Source of the DNA: Acidimicrobiaceae bacterium
GTDB lineage: Bacteria; Actinomycetota; Acidimicrobiia; Acidimicrobiales; Ilumatobacteraceae
DNA: 64,000 nt
Assembly: GCA_020637235.1 (NCBI GenBank)
Contig: JACJWG010000001.1
Location: 248,001 to 312,000 of the forward strand
Direction of reading: 5' to 3'
The translations under genes and the position numbers were made by a program. This document shows, in pieces, positions 8,119 to 16,527 of this stretch (positions within the stretch are counted from its first letter, which is position 1; each line of letters starts with the position of its first letter). The notes beneath the pieces are model-generated. The model was not told the DNA's origin and ran no database searches. It saw nothing but the letters and a program-made list of their open reading frames with translations.

Positions 8119-8766
8119 TCAGCGGCGGGGCGTCGACGGCGACGCGATCGGCACCACGGCGGGGATCGGGCGCAGCTCCACTCCGAGGCGGTCCAGCACC
8201 CGAACGACCTCGAGCCGGTCGAGCGGACGCACCGCGGTCGCCATCCCGTTCGGCGCTCGGCGGCGCAGACCGGCGGTGCCGAACAACGCCCACCCGGCGA
8301 GCCGCTGGCTCACATCGCCGCGGAGCCGGTGACGCAGCCCGCGGAACCCGTTGCGGTGGAAGGCCGCCGCCCAGCGCCGGGTGCGCCCATACTCGAGCGT
8401 CGAGTGGATCTCGGCGTTCAGCCCGAACCCGGTGGCCCGACGCGAGGTGAGATCGGCGACGGTCGGGGTTCGACGCACCGTGACGACGGTGTGGAACAGC
8501 TCGTCGAGTCGCTCGGCGACCACCACCTTCACCGGCGTACGGAGCAGCTTCTCGACGATCGCACCCGTCAGCGAGTCGGCCAGGTAGCAGGTGCCCTGCG
8601 GTGGTGGGAGGTCGAAACGCCCGCCGCCGTGATCGTCCACCTCGGTGCTCGCGAACCACCACGAGCCGGGGAACTCCGACAGCCGGTGCAGCTCGGCCAC
8701 CGGCGCCGCCTCGGGAAAGCCCAGCAGCGACGCGGGCGGATCGCCGAGCCCGGTCGAGGCGCTCAC
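8119..8766 (-). CDS. RES-domain toxin
   Basis: A 215-residue protein with a RES domain over about residues 40-190. The core shows GGRFDLPPPQGTCYLADS followed by AIVEKL, giving R50, Y61 and E72. The 11-residue spacings equal those of the catalytic R47, Y58 and E69 of mycobacterial MbcT (from family knowledge), and H27-R28 stands where MbcT has R27-Y28. RES toxins degrade or ADP-ribosylate using NAD+. It starts with GTG at 8764-8766, overlapping the stop of the upstream antitoxin-like gene by 4 bases. All key residues are present, so activity is expected. Confidence 0.87.
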   Translation of the reverse strand: MSASTGLGDPPASLLGFPEAAPVAELHRLSEFPGSWWFASTEVDDHGGGRFDLPPPQGTCYLADSLTGAIVEKLLRTPVKVVVAERLDELFHTVVTVRRTPTVADLTSRRATGFGLNAEIHSTLEYGRTRRWAAAFHRNGFRGLRHRLRGDVSQRLAGWALFGTAGLRRRAPNGMATAVRPLDRLEVVRVLDRLGVELRPIPAVVPIASPSTPRR

Positions 8767-9326
8767 GACGCGCGATCCGCCGGCACCCGGAGCGCCGCAC
8801 GTTCGTGGTTGCCGAGCGCATGTGCCACGTCGGCGGCCACGCCCACCACCTGGTCGACATGATCGGCGCGCAGCAGCTCGAGCGGGGTGCGGTCGGCGAG
8901 GCGCGGGTCGGGCGTGGTGAGCCAGGTGGCGATCGTCCAGCCGGTGGTGGCACGTTCGGGGTCGTATCCCGCTGCGGCCAGCACACGCGGCAGGTGCCGC
9001 AGCACGCTCGGCACGAACTGCCACACCGGGTACACCAGCCGATCGCGCGCCTCGCCATCGGATGCCAGCCGCAACGCCAGCAGTCGCGCCGCCGTCACCC
9101 GGGCCGACACGGCCTGTTTCGACACCCCACCGAGCGCCGCTCGCGCACCGGCGGTGTCGTAGAACGGCCCCACCTCCGCGGCCCACGCCGCACCCGCGGC
9201 AACCGCTCGCGCCGCCTGCCGGCCCAGCTCGGCCGGATCACCCGGCAACGGTCCGTGCATCGCGACCTGCCGGCGCAGCTCGTCCTCGAATGCTCGTACG
9301 GACCGGTCGACGGCGGCGGAACTCAC
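8763..9326 (-). CDS. Xre/MbcA/ParS-type antitoxin of the RES toxin
   Basis: A 187-residue protein. The middle holds a helix-turn-helix-like segment (ARAALGGVSKQAVSARVTAARLL, about residues 58-82), and the C-terminal part has VWQFVPSVLRHLPRVLAAAGYDPE followed by WLTTPDPRLADRTPLELL. This is the pattern of the DUF2384 toxin-binding region of MbcA/ParS antitoxins, whose end plugs the RES active site. The start is a GTG at 9324-9326. It is coupled to the RES gene by a 4-base overlap and has a promoter and operator-like repeats directly upstream. Confidence 0.82.
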   Translation of the reverse strand: MSSAAVDRSVRAFEDELRRQVAMHGPLPGDPAELGRQAARAVAAGAAWAAEVGPFYDTAGARAALGGVSKQAVSARVTAARLLALRLASDGEARDRLVYPVWQFVPSVLRHLPRVLAAAGYDPERATTGWTIATWLTTPDPRLADRTPLELLRADHVDQVVGVAADVAHALGNHERAALRVPADRAS

Positions 9327-9332
9327 GTCGTG

Positions 9333-9379
9333 ATCGTACCCGTCAATCCGGTCAAGTCAAGGCGGTCAATTCGAATTGA
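9333..9379 (-). promoter_or_regulatory. Leaderless promoter with GTCAA repeats and palindrome (RES toxin-antitoxin operator)
   Basis: On the minus strand TTGACT (9355-9360) and TACGAT (9333-9338) are separated by 16 bases, and TACGAT is six bases from the GTG start, predicting a leaderless transcript. Four GTCAA motifs lie at 9342, 9351, 9356 and 9365, and the last runs into a perfect 14-bp palindrome TCAATTCGAATTGA (9366-9379). The region is clearly richer in A+T than its surroundings. It fits an operator for autorepression by the antitoxin. It also lies in the upstream region of the divergent methyltransferase gene. Confidence 0.62.
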
Positions 9380-9452
9380 TCGCGTCGGGGCCGACGTCTG
9401 CCCGGTGGCGTGGAGAGCGGCCTCGGACCGCACGATCGGTCAGGATGGTGGG

Positions 9453-10385
9453 GTGACGCGCGACGGCCGGCTCACCGGCTACCTGGCTCCGGTCGATCTG
9501 GCGCACGAGCTGCGCGACGAACTGGCGGCGGCCGGGGTGAAGCTCGCCCGGCGACCGCTCGACCGATTGGTGCTGAGCGCCGACCCGCCGATCGGGGCGG
9601 CGTGGGCCGCCAACGTGTGGCACGACGTGGAGGAGATCAGGGTCACCTCCATCGGCCACGCCGCGAAGGAGCTGCGCGAGCGGCAGCGCAACTGGGCGAT
9701 GTACTCGCCGCTGCACAGCGGGCGGGCGAAGCTGATCGCCGAGAAGCTGCCGCACGTGTCGGCCAAGCCGATCGAGATCGGTGACGTGGTACCCGACGCG
9801 CCGCTCGGGTCGTTCGCGCTGCTCGAACCGAACCTGCTGCTGGCCGCCACACGCTGCACGAGCCCGTTCCCCAACGGCGAAGCCCGGTTGGTGGAGGACC
9901 GTGACGGCCCGCCGAGCCGGGCGTACCTGAAGCTGTACGAGGCGTTCGTGCGCCTGCGCCGCTGGCCCACGCCCGACGAGACGTGCCTCGACCTCGGTGC
10001 CAGCCCCGGCGGATGGACGTGGTTGCTCGCACAGACCGGCGCCGCCGTCACCGCGATCGACAAGGCACCGCTCGCCGCCGACGTGGCGCGTCTGCCCCGG
10101 GTGCGGTGGCGCGAGGGCTCGGCGTTCGCGCTCGACCCCGCCGATCACCCGCCGGTGGACTGGGTGTGCAGCGACATCATCTGCTACCCGCGTCGCCTGC
10201 TCGGCCTCGTGCAGCGCTGGATCGACGCCGGCACCGCCCGGCACCTCATCTGCACGATCAAGTTCCAGGGCCTCACCGACCACGGGGTCGTGCGCGAGTT
10301 CGCCGCCGTGCCCGGTGCGCGGGTGCTGCACCTGCACCACAACAAGCACGAGCTCACGTTCTTCTGGAGCCGGCCGGGCGCCTGA
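9453..10385 (+). CDS. RlmM/FtsJ-like SAM-dependent RNA 2'-O-methyltransferase
   Basis: A 310-residue protein. The C-terminal half has a Rossmann-type methyltransferase core: CLDLGASPGGWTWLLAQ (SAM-binding motif I, about residue 180), AIDKAPL (motif II), VDWVCSDIICYP and a lysine-containing strand ICTIKFQGL. These resemble the FtsJ/RlmM family that methylates the 2'-OH of rRNA. The N-terminal half, with SPLHSGRAKLIAEKLP, resembles RlmM-type RNA-binding regions. The end HNKHELTFFW is also RlmM-like. The start is a GTG; the ATG eight bases upstream runs into a stop. The exact rRNA site in this organism is inference. Its stop codon lies in a 15-base inverted repeat shared with the convergent gene. 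Confidence 0.78.
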   Translation: MTRDGRLTGYLAPVDLAHELRDELAAAGVKLARRPLDRLVLSADPPIGAAWAANVWHDVEEIRVTSIGHAAKELRERQRNWAMYSPLHSGRAKLIAEKLPHVSAKPIEIGDVVPDAPLGSFALLEPNLLLAATRCTSPFPNGEARLVEDRDGPPSRAYLKLYEAFVRLRRWPTPDETCLDLGASPGGWTWLLAQTGAAVTAIDKAPLAADVARLPRVRWREGSAFALDPADHPPVDWVCSDIICYPRRLLGLVQRWIDAGTARHLICTIKFQGLTDHGVVREFAAVPGARVLHLHHNKHELTFFWSRPGA

Positions 10386-10451
10386 CCGAGCGGCGCCCGC
10401 AACGTGAGCTGGGCGTCGCGCCGATGGGGCCGGCGAGCTCGGTCAGGCGCC
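10377..10451. terminator. Inverted repeat spanning both stop codons of convergent genes
   Basis: GGCGCCTGACCGAGC (10377-10391) and its exact reverse complement GCTCGGTCAGGCGCC (10437-10451) are separated by 45 bases. Each arm contains the Gly-Ala-stop end of one of the two convergent genes. The pair could form a 15-bp stem in either transcript and probably acts as a shared terminator. Confidence 0.6.
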
Positions 10452-11594
10452 GGCGGCGGGCACGGTCGACGCCGCGGCGGTCGGTTCGACCGGCACGGTG
10501 GACGCAGCTGCCGGGTCTGCGGCGGGCTCGGCGGCAGGGTTCGGCGCCGTCGGGTCGACGGTGGGGACGAGCCCGGTGCGGGTGACGACCTCGAGGCACA
10601 TCGCGCCCGAGGTCATCCCCGCCATCACCGCGTACTGGCCCGCCGGCAGCGTGGAGGCGGCGACGGCCTGGTCGAGGCCGTTCTCGATGTCGAGCATCGT
10701 CGGCGCGTTCGCGACGAGCTCGCAGAAGCTCGTGCCGATCGCGGTCACCTCCTCGCGGGCGGGCAGCACCCAGCCGAGCTGAGCCGCCTGCTCGTTGAGG
10801 ATCGCCCATTCGAAGTCGTCGATCGCGAGGTCGTTGCGCGCGGCGAAGTCCTCCTCGCTCATCGGGAACGGGTTGGCCACCGTGATCGGCGGTGTGGTCG
10901 ATGGCGGCACCGTCTCGGGCGGCACGGTCTCGGGCACCGTGGTCGGCGCCGCAACGGTGGTCGACACCACGCTGGTGGCTGCCGCTTCGTCGATCGGCGC
11001 GACCGTCTCGTCGCCGCCGGCTCGGCCGAACACGAACCCACCCAGTGCGAACGACGCCACCATCCCCACGGCCACCAACGGCCAGCGTCGGGGCGGCGGT
11101 GCGGCGGCGCTACGCGTGGGCGCCGCCGGGGTGGCAGCGCGCGGGGGCTGGGACGCCTCCGGACGCGGCTGGGCCGGGCGCTGCTGCGGGCGCGCTTGCG
11201 TGTCGGTCTGGGTGCGCATCTGTGGCGGCAGCTGCGTCTGCGTCGCGATGGGCTGCGGTGGCGCCGTCACCGTCGCGCCCACGGCCGCACCGTTCACGCC
11301 GTTCAGCCCGGTGGCGGGCCGCCAGATCTCGTCGGTGCCCGTGATCGTGTGCGACACGCCGTTCGCCGTGGTCGGCACGCCGGTCACCATGCCGGGTTGG
11401 TCGGCCTGGGTCTGCGGCCTCGCCTCCGGGACCCCGCCCACCAGCGCCGGTTCGCGGCTCGGTGCGGACGGCCGGTCGCCGGGCAGGTCGACGAAGCGCG
11501 CGGTGCCGTCGGAGACGTGTTCGGTCCAGCCCTGCTCGGTGTACCAGCGGTACCCGTAGCGGCCCCAGGGGTCGGGTGCCCATGCTCCGCTCAC
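10443..11594 (-). CDS. DUF2510 single-pass membrane protein
   Basis: A 383-residue protein. Residues ~6-30 (PDPWGRYGYRWYTEQGWTEHV) are a DUF2510 motif, a short actinobacterial domain found at the N-terminus of membrane proteins. A Gln/Pro-rich cytoplasmic region follows (about 80-170), then one transmembrane helix WPLVAVGMVASFALGGFVFG, then a Thr/Pro-rich outer linker and an alpha-helical domain of about 120 residues with two cysteines (FCELV and AMCLEV). The last 35 residues are Ala/Pro/Thr repeats. The GTG start is supported by AGGAGG seven bases upstream. No enzymatic motif is visible; a secreted-face sensor or cell-envelope role is a guess. Confidence 0.78.
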   Translation of the reverse strand: MSGAWAPDPWGRYGYRWYTEQGWTEHVSDGTARFVDLPGDRPSAPSREPALVGGVPEARPQTQADQPGMVTGVPTTANGVSHTITGTDEIWRPATGLNGVNGAAVGATVTAPPQPIATQTQLPPQMRTQTDTQARPQQRPAQPRPEASQPPRAATPAAPTRSAAAPPPRRWPLVAVGMVASFALGGFVFGRAGGDETVAPIDEAAATSVVSTTVAAPTTVPETVPPETVPPSTTPPITVANPFPMSEEDFAARNDLAIDDFEWAILNEQAAQLGWVLPAREEVTAIGTSFCELVANAPTMLDIENGLDQAVAASTLPAGQYAVMAGMTSGAMCLEVVTRTGLVPTVDPTAPNPAAEPAADPAAASTVPVEPTAAASTVPAAGA

Positions 11595-11727
11595 GGCGGT
11601 CCTCCTTCGCGTCGGCGTGCACACGCTCGGTGACGCGATTCCATCGCGGGTGGCGGCGGTCGCGGGTGGCCGTGAGGTGAATCCTCGTCGAACCCTCGGC
11701 GTCACCACCGCCCCGGGTCCCGGGTGC

Positions 11728-11964
11728 CCGGGTTCTGGGTGCCGGTGATTCGGCTGAGCTGGGTCGGTGAGTGGAGCGTGGCGCCCAGGAGGGCGGCGGT
11801 GGGGGGTGCCGGGTTTCTGGGTGCCGGTGATTCGGCTGAGCTGGGGCGGTGAGTGGAGCGTGGCGCCCAGGAACGTAGCGGTGGGGCGTGTCCGGGTTTC
11901 TGGGTGCCGGTGATTCGGCGGAGCTGGGGCGGTGAGTGGAGGGTGGCGCCCAGGAGGGCCTCGG
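11728..11964. repeat. Three tandem copies of an ~82-bp unit between divergent genes
   Basis: The stretch 11595-11992 holds no gene. From 11728 a unit beginning CCGGGTTCTGGGTGCCGGTG and running through a GATTCGGCTGAGCTGGG core to GTGGCGCCCAGGA occurs three times, starting at 11728, 11809 and 11892. The copies differ at only a few positions. It lies between the divergent DUF2510 gene and the CocE-type hydrolase gene, whose ATG is 29 bases after the repeat. No spacer/repeat alternation is seen, so it is not a CRISPR array. The part 11595-11727 shows nothing notable apart from the upstream region of the DUF2510 gene. Confidence 0.9.
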
Positions 11965-11992
11965 TCGGCGCGGCTGGTCCATACTGGCCGGC

Positions 11993-14062
11993 ATGGGCGG
12001 CATCGAGCACCTCGACGTGGGACACCTGATCGACGAGGTCGAGACGGCGTGGATCCCGATGGCCGACGGGCGGCAGCTCGCCGCACGCCTGTTCCTGCCC
12101 CGCACCGCGCACGACGAGCCGGTCCCGGTGATCCTCGAGTACATCCCGTACCGGCGACGCGACGGCACCCGCCTCGGTGACGAGCACATGCACCGCTGGT
12201 TCGCGGCCCACGGCTACGCCAGCGTGCGGGTGGACATCGCCGGCATGGGCGACAGCGACGGCCACGTGGAGGACGAGTACGCGCGGCGCGAGCAGGACGA
12301 CGGCGTCGAGGTGATCGCCTGGCTCGCCGCTCAGCCGTGGAGCACCGGCGCGGTGGGCATGATCGGCATCTCGTGGGGCGGGTTCAACGGCCTGCAGATC
12401 GCGGCGCGACGTCCGCCGGCGCTCGCGGCGGTGATCTCGCTGTGCAGCACCGTCGACCGCTACCACGGCGACGTGCACTACACCGGCGGCTGCCTCAACG
12501 AGGAGAACCTCGAGTGGGGCGGCTACTTCTTCGCGATGCACGGCTTCCCGCCCGACCCCGAGATCGTCGGCGAACGGTGGCGCGACATGTGGCTCGACCG
12601 GATCGAGCACGCGATCCTGCCGCCCGCCGGGTGGCTCGAGCATCAGCACCGAGACGACTTCTGGAAGCACGGCTCGGTGATCGAGGACCTGTCGGCGATC
12701 GAGGTGCCCGTGCTGGCGGTGAGCGGCTGGGCCGACGGCTACACCGGCACGGTGTTCGACCTCGTGGAGGGACTCGGTGCCCTCGGCACGCCCTGCAAGG
12801 GGATCGTCGGCCCGTGGGGCCACAAGTACCCGCAGGACGGCGTGCCCGGTCCGGCGATCGGGTTCCTGCAGGAAGCGACGCGCTGGTGGGACCGCTGGCT
12901 GCGCGGCGTGGACACCGGCGTCACCGCCGATCCCGACATGCGGCTGTGGCTGGAGGACTCGATCACGCCCGTCGGGCACGTGCCCGAGCACCCCGGCCGC
13001 TGGATCGGCATCGACCGCTGGCCCGCCGGCGGCCCGGCCGCACCGCAACGCTGGCGTCTCGCCGACGGTCGACTGCGACCCGACGGCCAGCCGGGCGACC
13101 ACGCTGCGGTGCCCGCCACCACGATCGTCCGGTCGCCGGTCACCACCGGGATGCGCGCCGGGCAGTGGTGCGCGTACGGGCTCGGCAAGATCGCGCCCGA
13201 GCTGCCCGTCGACCAGCGTCACGAGGACGCCGGCTCGGCGTGCTTCGACACCGCACCGCTCGACGAGCCCCTCCACGTGGTCGGCCGGGCCACCGTGCGT
13301 CTCACCGTGTCGTCGGATCGCCCGGCTGCGCAGGTGGTGGTGCGGGTGTGCGACGTGCACCCCGACGGCACGTCCGAACGCCTCGCGTACGGTGTGCTCA
13401 ACCTGTGTCACCACCGCAGCCACGAGCACCCACAGGTACTCGTCCCCGGTGAGCCCGTCGAGGCGGAGCTGGTGCTCACGCCGATCGCCCACACCGTGCC
13501 GGCGGGGCACCGGCTGCGGGTGGCGGTGTCGAACACCTACTGGCCGATGCTCTGGCCGTCGCCCGAACGCACCACGCTCACGCTGCACCACGCCGACGGC
13601 ACCGGCGGCTGTGTGCTCGACCTGCCGGTGATCGACGACCCGCACGTGCTGGCCGACGACCTGTTCGACGAGCCACAGGACGCCCGGGCCGGACGGGTCA
13701 CCGTGGTGCGCCCCGGCCCCGAGCGCCGCTGGACCACCTACGACCTCGACGAGCGGCGCACCAACGTGGTGGCCTCGCGCGACGACGGCGTGTACGTGCT
13801 CGACGACATCGGCACCGAGCAGTCGTTCACACGGGTGCGCTCGCACTCGATCGTCGACGACGATCCGCTCAGCGCCACGGCCACGGTCCGCAGCCGCGCC
13901 ACCTATCGTCGCGGCGACTGGGACGTGCGGGTGGAGGCCGACATCAGCATGCGCTGCACGGTGGACACCTTCGTGGTCGAGGCCCGCCTCGCCGGCTACG
14001 ACCAGGATCAGCTCGCGATCGAGCGGCACTGGCACGAGACCATCGAGCGGCGCCATGTCTGA
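11993..14062 (+). CDS. CocE/NonD-family alpha/beta hydrolase
   Basis: A 689-residue protein of the X-Pro dipeptidyl-peptidase/cocaine-esterase family. The alpha/beta hydrolase part has the nucleophile elbow GISWGGF with S127, the acid D248 in VSGWADGYT, and H277 in VGPWGHKYP. The C-terminal beta-sandwich follows, with VPAGHRLRVAVSNTYWP, a typical motif of this family. Substrates in the family are esters, amides and acyl-amino acids. The ATG at 11993 follows a -10-like CATACT by seven bases, so a leaderless start is likely; a frame extending to 11936 would run into the tandem repeat. The gene overlaps the next by 8 bases. There is an extra ~150 residues after the usual sandwich (from about 560) that I cannot assign. 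Confidence 0.87.
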   Translation: MGGIEHLDVGHLIDEVETAWIPMADGRQLAARLFLPRTAHDEPVPVILEYIPYRRRDGTRLGDEHMHRWFAAHGYASVRVDIAGMGDSDGHVEDEYARREQDDGVEVIAWLAAQPWSTGAVGMIGISWGGFNGLQIAARRPPALAAVISLCSTVDRYHGDVHYTGGCLNEENLEWGGYFFAMHGFPPDPEIVGERWRDMWLDRIEHAILPPAGWLEHQHRDDFWKHGSVIEDLSAIEVPVLAVSGWADGYTGTVFDLVEGLGALGTPCKGIVGPWGHKYPQDGVPGPAIGFLQEATRWWDRWLRGVDTGVTADPDMRLWLEDSITPVGHVPEHPGRWIGIDRWPAGGPAAPQRWRLADGRLRPDGQPGDHAAVPATTIVRSPVTTGMRAGQWCAYGLGKIAPELPVDQRHEDAGSACFDTAPLDEPLHVVGRATVRLTVSSDRPAAQVVVRVCDVHPDGTSERLAYGVLNLCHHRSHEHPQVLVPGEPVEAELVLTPIAHTVPAGHRLRVAVSNTYWPMLWPSPERTTLTLHHADGTGGCVLDLPVIDDPHVLADDLFDEPQDARAGRVTVVRPGPERRWTTYDLDERRTNVVASRDDGVYVLDDIGTEQSFTRVRSHSIVDDDPLSATATVRSRATYRRGDWDVRVEADISMRCTVDTFVVEARLAGYDQDQLAIERHWHETIERRHV

Positions 14063-14894
14063 CACCCCCGCGGCCGCCGTCCACCACGGCCGGATCGAGC
14101 TGCTCGTCGATCTCGACCGCCACCCCGTGCACCGGCCGGGCACCGCCGCGTACGACGAGCTGTTCGAACGCTGCTGTGCCGACCTGGCGGCGCACGGCAT
14201 GTTCGACCTCGAGGGGTTCCTGCGCCCGGCGGCGATCGAGCGGGCGGTGCACGAGCTGCGCCCGCTGGTCGATCACGACAGCTTCCTGCACGCCCGCGAG
14301 CACAACGTGTGGTTCCTGCCCGCCGACGAGGCCGCCGCCACGCACGGCCTCGACCTCGGCCACCCATCGCTCGCCACGATGCTCACCGCCAACCGCACGG
14401 TGTGCGCCGACCAGATGGCCGGCGCGGTGGTGATGGCGGTGTACGAGTGGGCCCCGTTGCGAGCGTTCGTCGCCGCCACGGTGGGCGCCGCCGAGCTGCA
14501 CCCGATGGCCGATCCGCTGGCACGCGTGAACGTCATGTCGTACCGGGATGGCGAGGCGCTGCAGTGGCACTTCGACCGAGCCCGGTTCACGACGACGTTG
14601 CTGTTGCAACGACCGCTCGCCGGCGGACGGTTCGAGTGGCGGCACGGTCTGCGATCGGCAGACGGCGTCGACCACGACGGGCTCGGCGAGGTGATCGCCG
14701 GCACCGACGCGTCGGTGGACCACCGCGACGTGCGGGCCGGCACGCTCAACGTGTTCGCCGGCCACGACACCGTGCACCGCGTGGCCCCCGTGCACGGCGA
14801 GGTCGACCGCCTGATCGCCGTGTACTCGTGGGCCGAACAAGCCGGCGTCACCTTCACCGACGCCGAACGGATCGGGTTCTACGGCCGTGCCTGA
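14055..14894 (+). CDS. 2-oxoglutarate/Fe(II)-dependent oxygenase-like protein
   Basis: A 279-residue protein whose C-terminal half has the double-stranded beta-helix motif of non-heme iron oxygenases: H172 and D174 in WHFDRARFTTTLLLQ, the distal H241 in DTVHRVAPV, and R252 eleven residues later, in the place that binds 2-oxoglutarate. The presence of D174 indicates a hydroxylase-type facial triad rather than a halogenase. The overall layout resembles HalD/ArpA-like proteins. The gene overlaps the CocE-type hydrolase by 8 bases, so the two probably act on one metabolite: hydroxylation and hydrolysis. The substrate is unknown. Its end overlaps the convergent permease gene by 16 bases. Confidence 0.78.
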   Translation: MSDTPAAAVHHGRIELLVDLDRHPVHRPGTAAYDELFERCCADLAAHGMFDLEGFLRPAAIERAVHELRPLVDHDSFLHAREHNVWFLPADEAAATHGLDLGHPSLATMLTANRTVCADQMAGAVVMAVYEWAPLRAFVAATVGAAELHPMADPLARVNVMSYRDGEALQWHFDRARFTTTLLLQRPLAGGRFEWRHGLRSADGVDHDGLGEVIAGTDASVDHRDVRAGTLNVFAGHDTVHRVAPVHGEVDRLIAVYSWAEQAGVTFTDAERIGFYGRA

Positions 14895-15673
14895 TCGGTT
14901 ATCGCCCGGTTCACCAGCGCCGCACCGGCGAACACCACCACCCCGATCGCGATGATCACCGCGCCGATCGCGTGGATCGATGGGGTGACGCGGCGCTGCA
15001 CGGCCGAGAAGATGTAGATCGGCACGGTGGTGTCGTCCGGGCCGCGCAAGGCGAGCGACAGCGCCACGTCGTCGAACGAGAACGCCAACGCCAGCAGCCC
15101 TGCCGACGCGATCGCGGGTCGCAGGTCGGGCAGGATCACGTCGACGATCACGCGCCACGGCCGCGCACCCAGGTCGAGCGCCGACTCCTCCATCGTCGCC
15201 GAACTGCCCGCCGCGCGGGCGCCGACGATCAACGTCACGTACGCCGACAGGTACGCCGTGTGCGCGATCAGCATCGGCACCCGTCCGAAGTCGACCCCGA
15301 TCGTGGGCAACAGCGCGGCGAGGCCGGTGGCGAGGATGATCTCCGGCGTGCCCACGCGTGCCGTGGCGAACAACAGGTTCAGGCGCTGCATCGCCCGGCT
15401 GCGCCGTGCCGCCACCGCGGCAGCCGTTCCGGTCACCACCGACAGTACGGCGGCACCGACGGCCAGCTGCACGCTCACCGCCACCGCGTCGCGCAGCGAC
15501 TCGTCGTTCCACGCCGCTCGGTACCAGTCGAACGTGAACCCGTCCCAGCCCGTCGACGCAGGGTTGCGGTTCACGCTCGCGACCACCAGGAACAGCAGCG
15601 GCGCGTACAGCAACACGATCACCCCGGCGAGCACCGCCGTGGCCGGCCAGCGCCGCAGGCGATCGAGGTTCAC
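14879..15673 (-). CDS. Polyamine-type ABC transporter permease (PotC-like)
   Basis: A 264-residue permease with six predicted transmembrane helices. The EAA-type loop that docks the ATPase reads EESALDLGARPWRVIVDVILPDLRPA, as in PotC. It starts with GTG, overlapping the stop of the other permease by 4 bases. Together with the next two genes it forms the membrane and binding parts of a spermidine/putrescine-family importer. The ATPase subunit is absent from this cluster. Confidence 0.88.
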   Translation of the reverse strand: MNLDRLRRWPATAVLAGVIVLLYAPLLFLVVASVNRNPASTGWDGFTFDWYRAAWNDESLRDAVAVSVQLAVGAAVLSVVTGTAAAVAARRSRAMQRLNLLFATARVGTPEIILATGLAALLPTIGVDFGRVPMLIAHTAYLSAYVTLIVGARAAGSSATMEESALDLGARPWRVIVDVILPDLRPAIASAGLLALAFSFDDVALSLALRGPDDTTVPIYIFSAVQRRVTPSIHAIGAVIIAIGVVVFAGAALVNRAITDQARP

Positions 15674-16527
15674 GCCGCCGCCCCCACGTCGTGATGGGCG
15701 TGGCGGCGCCGCACCACCGTGAGCACCACGGTGAACAGCGCGAACGCGACGAGCATCGACACCGTGATCGCCCCGCCGAGCGGCTGGTCGCGCCCGGCGC
15801 CGCGCTCGGCGAGGATGTTGCCGAGCAGCAGCACCTTGCCGCCGCCCAGCACCGCCGGCACGATGAACTCGCCGATCGACAGCACGCCCACGAGCACCGC
15901 ACCGGTCACGATGCCGGGCATCGCGAGCGGCAGCGTGATCGTGAGCAGCTGCCGCCGGGGAGTGGCGTACAGATCGTTGGCCGCCTCCAACACCTCGCGA
16001 GGCACACGGCCGAGCGCGCCGTAGGCGGGGAGCACGAACAACGGCACGTAGGCCGTGATCATCCCGATCAGCACCGCAGGCGGTCGGTACAGCAACTGCA
16101 GCCCGGTGATCGACTCCACCGGTCCGCCGGTGGCGAGCACGCCCTGCCAGGCGAAGATGCGCACCGCGAAGCTCACGAACGAGGGCAGCATCACCACCAC
16201 CAGCGCGACGGTGCGCAGGCGCGGTGGCAGGCGGCTCATGGCGATCGCGGTCGGTACGCCGATCAAGAGGCACAGCAGCACCGTCAGCCCCGACAGCGAC
16301 AGCGAGCGCATCAGCACCGGCCGGTACGCGTCGGAGAACAGGGTGCGGTACGCGTCGATCGTGCCGGTCATCTCGACGTCGAGGGTGACGGCGTTCACCC
16401 GGCCGAACGAGCGGGCCACCATGAACCCGATCGGCACCAGGCACACCGCCACCATCAACGCCCAGTCGGGGAGGGCGAGTGGACCGAGGCGCAGCTGATA
16501 GGGGCGCGTCGCGCGCCGGCGGCTCAC
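15670..16527 (-). CDS. Polyamine-type ABC transporter permease (PotB-like)
   Basis: A 285-residue permease with six predicted helices. The EAA loop is EVLEAANDLYATPRRQLLTITLPLAMPG, and the region SFVSFAVRIFAWQGVL before it is typical of PotB proteins. It starts with GTG at 16525-16527 inside the stop of the substrate-binding protein gene (4-base overlap) and ends with a 4-base overlap with the PotC-like gene, so the three are strictly coupled. Confidence 0.9.
   Translation of the reverse strand: MSRRRATRPYQLRLGPLALPDWALMVAVCLVPIGFMVARSFGRVNAVTLDVEMTGTIDAYRTLFSDAYRPVLMRSLSLSGLTVLLCLLIGVPTAIAMSRLPPRLRTVALVVVMLPSFVSFAVRIFAWQGVLATGGPVESITGLQLLYRPPAVLIGMITAYVPLFVLPAYGALGRVPREVLEAANDLYATPRRQLLTITLPLAMPGIVTGAVLVGVLSIGEFIVPAVLGGGKVLLLGNILAERGAGRDQPLGGAITVSMLVAFALFTVVLTVVRRRHAHHDVGAAA

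Noticed and set aside
8601..9452. N-terminal extension of the RlmM-like gene back to 8601
   Set aside because: It overlaps the RES antitoxin gene antisense and encodes low-quality sequence; the GTG at 9453 begins the recognisable protein.
11728..11964. CRISPR array
   Set aside because: The three units are directly adjacent and similar over their full ~82 bases, with no unique spacers and no cas genes.
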